From contig NC_056052.1 of the NCBI RefSeq assembly GCF_004379255.2, positions 11,998,589 to 12,062,588 on the forward strand: 64,000 bases of DNA, given 5' to 3'. The translations under genes were made by a program, and so were the position numbers. Below the pieces are notes generated by a model. That model saw only the letters and a program-made list of their open reading frames with translations, ran no database searches and was not told the DNA's origin. This document shows positions 42,334-52,210 of the stretch, one piece after another (the first letter of the stretch is position 1; every line of letters starts with the position of its first letter). This DNA is from Salvia splendens (taxonomy: Eukaryota > Streptophyta > Magnoliopsida > Lamiales > Lamiaceae).

Positions 42334-44505
42334 GGGCATCCACAATGGGGCACCCTATAGTCTGCCCTATAAGGCGCCCTATGATCCGTCACATCAGCAT
42401 TTCATCCTCCTGCACTTTCACCTGCAGTGGGATTCTCTATAGACCACCCTATTGTCCGCTCTAAGTATTTTATTTATTTGAATATTTAAAACACTATAAA
42501 AATTGAAAAAAAAACTTCATTTCATTAAAATTCAAACATTACACTACGAAATAAAAAAATTACAAATTCTCAACGGCGGTTACGGTCCAAAACTTCTTCA
42601 ATCATGTCGTTCATGAGCTGAGCATGGTCTTGTTGATTGTGCATTGAGGTCTGTCTAGATAGAACATCATTGAAGCCCATCGGTAATCCTCGAAAGTGGG
42701 GCGGGGCCACCGTGTTGGAGCTAGATCCACCTTCATCATCGCCCCAATCGGTGACTCATCCACCTTCGTGTTCGACTATCATATTATGCAAGATGATGCA
42801 CACATACATGACATCGATGATGACGTACTTGTACCAGAACCGCTCCGGACCCTTCTGTTAGGTTTAATATACTGAAAAGCATGTTTCGAGCGAGTTCGCA
42901 CGAATAAAATCATGCTTGTGTACATAAAAACTCTACAATCCACTTTTGACCCGATTCAGTATCATTCGAGCAGTTTGCACGAATAGAATCAATATATTAT
43001 TACATTGTGTTTGCTTGTGCGTTTATAAGATGTTTTATAAACATTTAAATGCATAAGAAGTAAACAAAGCCTAAGTCTTTTGCTTAGTAGACTGGTCGTG
43101 GGCTGCGCTCACTTTAAGGTACTACAGTTGGTTCTATGCAATGCTTTGCAAAAGAAAAGAAGTTTGGCTACCTATCGTGAAAGGTTGCAATGTTAGTCCG
43201 ATTATTTCTAAGCCTTATTGAAATAAGATGACGTTGGTGTGGTATAGCACTGAATGGATCTAACAGCAAGACGAGTCTTTATGCTATCTACTGAAAGACG
43301 AGGTCTTGATAATTAATTTCTTAATCTACATACGTTAGCATTGAGCATATGACATTGAGTATGTACTACTTTGACTTACCAAAGGTGCGGGTTTTTCGTC
43401 ACCCAACGATCCAGGTATATTGGGTAGTGGTGATCATTATCTAGCGGTGGTAGGATTGCTATTATGTTGAATCGTGCACGAGGCGAGTCTCGTTTGATAA
43501 TGTCCTCAAGAGGAGCTTGAACAAGGTTTTATTATTTGGAAACTGGCCAGTTGGAGTTTTATTACTCTATGAATAATAAATAAGTGTTTCTTGCTAAGTC
43601 TACTCTTGGAATTAATAAGATGTTAATTAATTAAGTCCATAGCAGACTTTAATTAATTAATGGGCATTTATATCTTAAGCGCGGGAAAAAATTATAAATA
43701 AAATGGAAACCCGGAATACTTATAATTTCGGATTTGGATGGGGAGTTCAATATTACTTCTGTAGTGGCTGCTCTTAATATTTCAATATAAGCTTGTATTA
43801 AATTGTAGGTTCAATTTAATTAGTAAAAAGTAAATTGGGGGAGCTCATATCCAAAACCTTCCATAGATCCCTGACTGGGCCCAATATGAACTATTATAAA
43901 TAGGAAAATAAAAGAGACAGAAAACACAATTTTTTGATGAGGAAAATTTCGTCCCTCTCTCTACAGTGTAGGGGACGAAAATTTCTCTCAGCTCCTCCTC
44001 CGTGAGAAAGTTATGTCTTCTTTATTCGAGTCCTAGTATTTCGATAAGATCAGCCCACCCTGATGTTGGAATACAGTTCGGGACACCAGTCAGAAGATCT
44101 GTGGTCTAGTATTGAAGATCTTCGTGGAGAAGGCGCGAGCAATCGACGATTCTTTGGAGAATCAAATCGGTAACTCTAAACCGTAGTATTCATGTTTAGG
44201 ATTTACATTCTATGAGCATGAATTATTTGCGTTCTAGCATGCAATTCTATGTTAACATGTGAATAGATTAATCTCATAATCGGTCAAATAGATCCTACGT
44301 CTGATTTATTTGTTTTGGACAAGTCTTCCGTTTTGCAAGGGGCACCAAAACCCCAACACCTTCACTATTGCCCACCGCGCTTGGAGCACACCAAATGCCC
44401 GCTCCACATCCTTCTGCGCAACCTCCTACTTTTGCGCGAATAAAACTCTCTTCTCACCCATTGGGCAGCTGATCGTCTTCAAAAAACAGGCCACCTCTGG
44501 TATAT
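42334..44505 (-). mobile_element. Second PIF/Harbinger element, truncated and interrupted
   Basis: Terminal GGGCATCCACAATGGGGCACC starts directly after the TAA target of the first PIF. Minus-strand transposase pieces lie at 42541-42855 (CIILHNMIVEHEGG and a C-tail with NDMIEEVLDRNRR) and 44359-44505 (FLKTISCPMGEKRVLFAQK, KDVERAFGVLQARWAIV). A Copia solo LTR separates them exactly between codons of the same gene. The N-terminal half and other end are lost at the Copia element starting at 44506. Confidence 0.85.
42856..44358 (+). mobile_element. Copia solo LTR in the PIF transposase
   Basis: 1,503 bp, TGTTAGGTTTAATATACTG to AAAACCCCAACA, perfect target duplication CCTTC (42851-42855, 44359-44363). 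Shares much sequence with the LTR at 44506-45941, so it is the same family. No internal region remains. Confidence 0.93.
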
Positions 44506-45941
44506 TGTTAGGTTTGGTATACTGAAAAGCATGTTTCGAGCAAGTTCGCGCGAATATAATCTTGCTTGTATACGGAAAACTCTACAATCCACTTTTAACC
44601 CGATTCAGTATTATTCGAACAGTATCTCACAAATTGGATCAGTATATTATTACATTGTGTTTGCTTGTGCATTTATAAGATGTTTTATAAACATTTAAAT
44701 GTATAAGAAGCAAACAAAGTCTAAGTCTTTTGCTTAGTAGACTAGTTGTGGGTGTCGTCCACTTTAAGGTAACACAGTCAGTTCTATGCAATGCTTTGCA
44801 AAAGAAAAAGAAGAATTTCACAACCCAGATAGGCTTAGACTACCTATCATGAAAGGTTGCAATGTCAGTCCGATTATTTCTAAGCCTTTCTGAAACAAGA
44901 TGACGTTGGTGTGGTAGAGCACTGAATGGATCTAACAACAAGACGTGACTTTATGCTATCTACTGAAAGACTAGGTCTTGATAAAATACTATTTCTTAAT
45001 CTACATACGTTAGCATTGAGCATACGGTATTGATTATGCACTACTTTGACTTATCAAAAGGTGTGGATTTTTCGCAACCCAATAATCCTGATATATTGGG
45101 TAGTGGTGATTAATATCTAGCGGTGCTAGGATTGCTATTATGTTGAATCGTGCGCGAGGTGAGTCTCGTTTGATAATGTCGTAAAGAGGAGCTTAAACAA
45201 GGTTTTATTATTCGGAAACTGGTCAGTTGGAATTTAATTATTCCATGTATAATAAATAAGTGTTTCTTGCTAAGTCCACTCTTGGAATTGATTAGATGTT
45301 AATTAATTAAGTCCATAGCAAATTTTAATTAATTAATAGTAATATTCCAATACAAGCTTGTATTAAATTGTGGGTTCAATTTAATTAGTAAAAATCTAAT
45401 TGGGGGAGCTCATATCCAAAACCTTCCATAGATCTTTGACTGGGCCCAATATGAACTTAATATAAATATAAGAATAAATGAGACATAAAACACAATTTTT
45501 AAAGATGAAATTTTCGTCCCTTCTCTTTTTGAAGGAGGACGAAATTTTCTAATTTTCTCATCCGTGAGTTTTTCAGCTCCTCTTCCGTGAGAAAGTTCTG
45601 TCTCTTTATTTGAGTCCTAGTATTTTGATAAGATCAGCCCACCCTGATATCGAGATACAGTTCAGGAACCAGTTAGAAGATTTGTGGTCTAGTATTGAAG
45701 ATCATCATGGAGAAGGCCCGAGCAATCGATGATTCTTTGGAGAATCAAATTGGTAACTTTGAACCGTAGAATTCATATTTTAGGATTTATATTTTTCAAG
45801 CATGAATTATTTGCGTTCTAGCATGCAATTCTGTATTAACATATGAATACATTAATCCCATAATCTATCAAATAGATCATACGTCTGATTTATTTGTTTT
45901 GTACAAGTCTTCCGCTGTGCAAGGGGCTCCAAACCCCAACA
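44506..45941 (+). repeat. 5' LTR of Copia copy D
   Basis: 1,436 bp, TGTTAGGTTTGGTATACTG to CTCCAAACCCCAACA. Close in sequence to the solo LTR 147 bp upstream, but with a shorter segment near 45335 and other differences. Confidence 0.9.
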
Positions 45942-46244
45942 ATTGGTATTAGAGCCAGGTTTTTGCCTCTGATTATGTGGATTAATTTCATGTTATGTGA
46001 ATTGTTTGAATGCATGTTTTTCTTCGTTGCGTGGTTGTTAATTTTTTATTAAATTATCATAACATAAGAACGAAGAAGTTTGAACAACTATAGGGGCATG
46101 TTTCGTGAAGAAGAGTAGTCGGCATGTCTATTGATCATAGACTAATTCCCAAATTCATGCAGATAATGATTACTAAGTCTTGATTATTTTATGTAACTTA
46201 AAAGAGTAATAATTGCATGATCATGAATCAAATCGTCGTGTGGC

Positions 46245-46715
46245 CGAGGACGGTGGTTTGCACATGTGCATTGCCGGCGGCTGCAGATATGGCAGGAACG
46301 GCAGCGGAGACCACCGGTGATCCGGCTCGGGGCAATGACACAGCAGTGTTGTCAACGTAGAGACAACGTAGCATCAGGTGCGTCCTCGCGAGTAGACGGA
46401 CAGGAACGCAACAGCGAGGCGGCGGCGAAGTCGACGTCGCAGCAGCGACGACGACTCAGCAGCAGCGGCGGAGATGATGCAGCGGCAGCCCAAGCCTTCA
46501 GGCTGGGCAGTCTGTGCGACACAGATAGCGTTGTGCGAGCAGCGGCGGGTGTGACGACGCAGCGACAGCAGCGTCGGTATCCCGCAGTGCAGCGCCAGCG
46601 ATCCGACGATGACGCGCTCCAGCAGCCGAGGACGACGGTCTGCCATGAGCGGCGCCGGCGGCTACGGAGAGCAGCAGCTGTGATTCGAGTGGGAGCCCTT
46701 CGCGGGTAGTTTCCC
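46245..46715. other. GC-rich CGG/CAG-rich block in the Copia leader
   Basis: Sharp change from AT-rich DNA to a region full of CGACGRCAG, GCAGCGGCGG and CAGCAGCGAC words. Open on both strands (46266-46709 plus, 46352-46717 minus), but both products are Arg/Ala/Gln-biased, with no domain. Ends abruptly near 46715. Confidence 0.6.
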
Positions 46716-46914
46716 ATACTCGAGTTCTATGTCACTTGGCCTCGTTTCGTGACTTCGCTTTCCAAAAATTGATTAGGGTTTTTCCTTGGATTCAATTTTG
46801 GAAATAATTTAAGGATGAATTTGGAAATAAGATTTGAATATATCTTTTGTGAATTTTATATATTATATGAGATTTAATTTTTGAATTAAATCATGGATTA
46901 ATTATATTTTTTCC

Positions 46915-47770
46915 TTATTTATGGATTTTTATGGATTTAATTCCTAGATGAATCCCAGTTATATTTGGAAAATGACAATCTAATTTTTATATATATCGTA
47001 TGGATTTCTATGGATTTATTCCTAGACAAATCCTAGTTGGATTTAGATAATGATAATATTATTTTATTCTTATCCGATGAATTTATATGAATTTATTCAT
47101 ATATGAGTCTAGACGGATTTGGATAGTAATAATATAATATTTTATTCTTATCCTATGAGTTTATATGAGTTTATTCATATATGAGTTCTAGATGAATTTG
47201 AATGGTGTTAATATAATATTATCTAATTCTATGGATTTATATGGATTTACTCTAAGAAAAATCCTACATGGATTAGGATTAATATTTATATTAATTTATT
47301 TTTATCCTATGGATTTGAATAGATTTAGTTCTATTAAGACAAATCCTAGATGGATTAAAATAAATATTAATACAAGTTATCCTTATCTTTTGGATTTATA
47401 TCCTAGATAGATTAGGATAAAGATGATATATAAGAAAATCCTTATTTAATTGGATTTAGATAAATTTATTTATCTAAGAAATGCTAAGTAATATTTGATG
47501 TATTCTAGATGTCTATTCTAAATAGAATTAAGATTTGTATAATTCTTGGTTGATTGGATTATATTTTTATATTATGGATTATGATGGAATTGTTTCTATC
47601 TAGTAATATTCTAGTACGATTTAAATATTGATAATCCTAGATCAACATTATCTTGAATTGTAGGATTTGATTTTATCAAAATAAAATCTAGAATAATCCT
47701 AAATGGATTTAGATAGTTAACACTATCTTGATAAATCATAAATGAATTTAAATAATACTTATCCAAGATA
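46915..47770 (+). repeat. Degenerate ~80-bp tandem array in the Copia leader
   Basis: At least seven units with the pattern TTATCCTATGGATTTATATG, GATTTATTCCTAGATGAATC and CTAGATGGATTTGGATAATA. Units are strongly diverged in length and sequence. Non-coding. Confidence 0.65.
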
Positions 47771-48509
47771 AAAATTAATTATTTAATTGATTCTCCCTTG
47801 ACTAAATTAAATAATTGTCGTTAATTATCCAGTGTGTTTAAATGTTATGCATTAAATGGATTTATCTATTTATTTGGTGTTTATCTTTTTAAGTGGATTA
47901 TCTGTGTTATCTGCTTATGTGATAATTATGTAAAAACTATATAAAATATCTAAGCGATAATTACAACAAGTGCGTTGTATATGGTCTCCATCGATTGGTT
48001 TGCAAATTTTATGAAGTCAGTTTCTAATATTATCGTCACCCATTATGTGGGGACAATAATCTTACGAAATAGCAAGTTCATATGGGCAGACTTCTCAAAT
48101 ATAAATAGTGTGAACTAGAAAGTAGTTTATAATATTATCGCCACCCATTATGTGGGGACAATAATCCTAAGAAATTATAAATTTTCAGAAGTTCAAACAG
48201 AATTTATGAGATAGTTTGATTTTGTTATCAGCACATGAGCATTGTTATGGGAGTGTGTTGTAGAAATAAAATTTCGTAATGCTAAATCTGATGGTCGTGC
48301 TTAGGCAACATTTGGCGGCCATGCCGTGCTGCGGTCTCTGGACTATTCGTCGGTGTTGTGACCAGTAAAAATGTTAAAGTTGTGAATGAGTATTGACCTC
48401 TTAGGAGGGTACCTGTTTTAAATTTTACAGTTGCAAGATACATAATTGTTTTGTGGTTATTTGCGATTATGTATTGAGCATAAGTATGTGATAATAAGTT
48501 AATTTGTCA

Positions 48510-51500
48510 AATCTTCATTATGTCATTCAATATTTTGTCTGCGATCCTTAAAGAAATAAACTCGAATGCCAAAACTATGTAGACTGGAAACGTAAATGGC
48601 TAAGATTCTCATCGCTGAAAACTTAGAGTTTATACTCAATGATTCATGTCCTCCATTTCCTCGACATAATTCCACGAAGATTGTTCGAGAATGCATTATG
48701 CATGTACTTGACAAGCTCTTTGATGAATAAGGTCAAGCTACTTTCTTTTAAGTAGTGAGACAAGTCTTGGTTAGTAACGATGAAAGATGGATATCAATAA
48801 AATCTGTCAAGATGATACGATTGGAATATCCTAGAGGGACAGAATGTTTGGAGGAATCTTTTGATCACTCAAATAGTTTTCTGACTCAAGTCATCGCCTA
48901 AAGTAATAAGAAATGACTACAAGAAGGTTTAACTGAAAAGTAGAAAACCTTCAGAATATTAGTCGTTATATTACTGTTAGAGGAAAGTAACATGATAGAT
49001 GACGAATTCATAAAGGCTGCATTTTTCCTAAGTCCTAGTTCATTTGAACAAAAGACTAGATATGGAAATGGGAGAGCCTGAATTGTCATCAATGTTTGTT
49101 TAAAAGCGGAGTAAAGATGCTTTGTATCTTGGGTTGACCTCTTTTAGAGAAGGATAATGACTTACATGAAAATGCAACTTCTTAGTAAGAGATCTTGATC
49201 CAATTAGGCTTTTGTTGCAGTGGGAGCTATTAATGCTCAATTATTGTTTTATGGTTGATGTTTAAGGCATCATAGTATTAAAAAATATAAATGCAACAAG
49301 ATTGAGTATCAAACAACACATCAACTTCTTAAATAATGAATGATAAAGTATTTATGGCTCTTAGTATTAAGGCCGACAAAATACTTAGCAATTGTTCAAA
49401 CTGATTTAAACTATCGAGATTTTAACAATTTGTTTGTTGAATAGCTTGAGAGTCGAGAATGTCTGTTTGATGCACTGTAAGTTAGAATCATTTGATTCAG
49501 ATCGCTTACAGAAGTGCAACATAGAAAGACTAGCAAGTCTCAATGGTTTACACCATAAGGAGACGAGCAATGGGTTATGATCAGTAGTGGGAGTTTAATC
49601 TCCATTGACGAATCCAAGCATTCTTCTAAAGAATGGGATAGTTATGTAAGAAGGAATCGAAGTCTTTCTAAGAAAAGTTTGATTAAGTGATGAGTTGTAC
49701 TCATGAAAATCTTATCATTGATGGGATAAGCATTAGATACAACGAGATACACCTTAAAGAAACTACCAACATCAGTACATTCTACAAAACACGAGTTGTG
49801 GACTAGAGCGACTCTAGTCTAGCACATCTTAAGGTGTAATGTTGTTTCAATGCATGTTGGGAAGGTATCCAAGTAATTGGAGTTGAGTACTGAGGCATGT
49901 TTTAAGGTTGTCCCAAATGATTAAGGTTATAAGTTCTGTAATCTTCAAAGATAGAATTCTTGTATGAAGATCAAGAGATGAACTACAAGCCTAACAATGT
50001 GATAACTCTTAAGATAAAGAGAGAAATATTGGATTTTCCACATTACCAAGGAGTCATACCTTTAGAAACTTTTACACTTATAAAATCTACTTCAGTACCT
50101 AAGATTGTAAGAACCATGTCGTAGTGGGAGCGTTCGTTGGAACATAACAAGTTCATTTGGATATTCATCCTTAAAAATGTGATAGATTCCAAACTATAAT
50201 TTAAGATAGACAACATGTTTTACAAGACTTGCAATACTACCTACAGGTTGTGTCAGTCAGTGGGAGCTAGTATATTTGCAAGTGTAAATGTGGATCTCAA
50301 ATGGCTATACAATGACAATGGGTTATGTCCAAAGAGAAACATCATCCTCTCGTTTGTCGTTGTGTCAGGATTGATTCGATCCTACTGTCTATCAGAACTT
50401 ACATAAATTAGAATTTATGTATTATGATTGTCAAGACAACTTTCTATTAATAGAAGTCTTGAGGAAATCATCTACATGGAACATCCTAATGGGTATGTAA
50501 TAGAGAGCAAGAAACACATTCTTAGAAGCTTATGAAGACCTTTGTGGTCTTAGGCATGCATCTAAATCAGAGTATATGTGTTTTATCAAGATTGTCAAAT
50601 GTTTTGAATTTGACTTGTGCCTTTAACAGTGCTGTAAGCACAAGGAAGTTGAAAGTGCATTAAATATGGTATTATTGGTACTCTACGATGATGAAATCTA
50701 CAAAAGTTACAAACAACTAAGATTGACATCTAGCGTAGCAAACTAACCGTCTTCCCAGTTTAAGATAAATGATTTAAGAGAAACTAATTACATTCTAAGC
50801 ATCCAAGTCTTTAAGATTGCTAGAAAAAATGTTGAGATTCTCTTAGGAATCCTATATCTATACATTGCTTGGAACATTTTAGCATTGAAAATTCCATGAA
50901 AAGGTTTTTACCATTCGAGATGGAGTTGTCTTATCTCTAGTAAGTTTCGTTTGACACTTAGTGAGATCAAGAATGATGAGACTAGTTTCGGAGATAGATG
51001 TCTAATATATGCTATGATGTGTACTAAGTTTGATATTAGTTGTGCATTTGCATAGCAAATATAAATCATATTAACCATGGCAAAGGACTTTGATTGAGGT
51101 AATGAATATACCATAGTACTTGAGAAAGACTAATCACTATATTCTAGTTTACCAGACATTCATGTAATGTCCTTTGGGTTACACTGAATAATCAGTGATC
51201 GAGTAAGTCATCCTCATTATATGTGTTTACCTTAGGAGTATATTCCTTGTAGCTTTGATAGTAAGTTTGAGTATGCATATGAGTATTTTTTTTAATTACT
51301 CTAGCAAAGGCTAACTCAAGGGACACATGAGATCATAAGCTAAGCAATCACATAGAGAGATGAAATTAATTAAAGATCAAGTACGCAGCAAAGACATAGT
51401 GGTGACAAAGATATGATCAGAGAACAACCAAACAGATTTTTTCACAGAAAATGCCTTTGTGGCAACATGTTTCAAACATGATGTGAAATGAATGGTAGTT

Positions 51501-51596
51501 CGATATATCTAGCTCCAATACCTGCTTTGTGTATAAGTGGGAGAGTTTTTGGCAGTGGGTATACTCGAAAGCATGTTTTGAGTATAAGTGGGATAT
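48510..51596 (+). pseudogene. Gag-pol remains of Copia copy D
   Basis: Starts near MSFNILSAILKEINSNAKTM, like a Copia gag N-terminus. RT-region pieces include HPNGYVIESKK, MKRFLPFEMELSYL (the LPFRHGxxLS motif of many Copia pols) near 50895 and LIYAMMCTKFDISCAFA near 51003 (the CTRPDI motif). Stops and frame changes every 20-60 codons. No intact catalytic motif. The polypurine-like AAGTGGGATAT precedes the 3' LTR at 51597. Confidence 0.7.
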
Positions 51597-52182
51597 TGTT
51601 AGGTTTGGCATACTGAAAAGCATGTTTCGAACAAGTTCGCGTGAATATAATCTTGCTTGTATACGGAAAACCCTACAATCTATTTTTAACCCGATTCAGT
51701 ATTATTCGAGCAGTATCTTACGAATAGGATCAGTATATTATTTCATTGTGTTTGCTTGTGCATTTATAAGATGTTTTATAAACATTTAAATGTATAAAAA
51801 GCAAACAAAGTCTAAGTCTTTTGCTTAGTAGACTGGTTGTGGGCGTCGTCCACTTTAAGGTAACAGTCGGTTCTATGCAATGCTTTGCAAAAGAAAAAGA
51901 AAAATTTCACAACCCAGATAGGCTTAGACTACCTATCGCAGTGGCGGATCCAGGATCCGGAATCGGAGGGGACGGAATATATAGTATTAGCTTGATTTAG
52001 TGAGGACATGGCTATTCTTTTCATTGTTCGGGGCGACGCCGGAGGCAAACGGAGGGGGCGGACATTGTAATTTTACATCCCGATAAGGGGAAAATAGTCG
52101 CACGGAGGGAGAGACCGCCCCCTCCTGCCCCCTAGATCCGCCAATGACCTATCGTGAAAGGTTGCAATGTCAGTCCGATTAT
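51597..52182 (+). repeat. 3' LTR of Copia copy D, truncated
   Basis: Matches 44506 onward until TCAGTCCGATTAT, where it breaks into Athila sequence (about 52182). Interrupted by a 208-bp MITE at 51939-52146. Confidence 0.88.
51939..52146. mobile_element. hAT-type MITE in the Copia LTR
   Basis: 208 bp, ends CAGTGGCGGATCCAG and CTAGATCCGCCAATG, perfect 8-bp target duplication ACCTATCG (51931-51938, 52147-52154). Non-coding, GC-rich at the ends. Confidence 0.93.
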
Positions 52183-52210
52183 GCCGAAAAAGTTACTTGG
52201 TTTGGGGGAA

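Larger units (their letters stand above)
45942..48520 (+). other. Long leader of Copia copy D
   Basis: Primer site at 45944. Then a GC-rich block (46245-46715), a degenerate ~80-bp tandem array (46915-47770), and two copies of ATTATCGYCACCCATTATGT at about 48030 and 48134. No gag frame until about 48510. A leader of over 2.5 kb is long for a Copia element. Confidence 0.6.
44506..52182 (+). mobile_element. Decayed Copia retrotransposon (copy D)
   Basis: 5' LTR 44506-45941, primer site TGGTATTAGAGCCAGG at 45944, interior to 51596, truncated 3' LTR 51597-52182 (interrupted by a MITE). Pol remnants are recognisable only in pieces and in several frames, so it is old. Left target would be TATAT (44501-44505). 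The right end is lost at a junction with an Athila fragment. Confidence 0.85.

Noticed and set aside
46266..46717. Arg-rich open frames on both strands
   Set aside because: Product of GC-rich CGG/CAG composition; no domain, and both strands are open equally.
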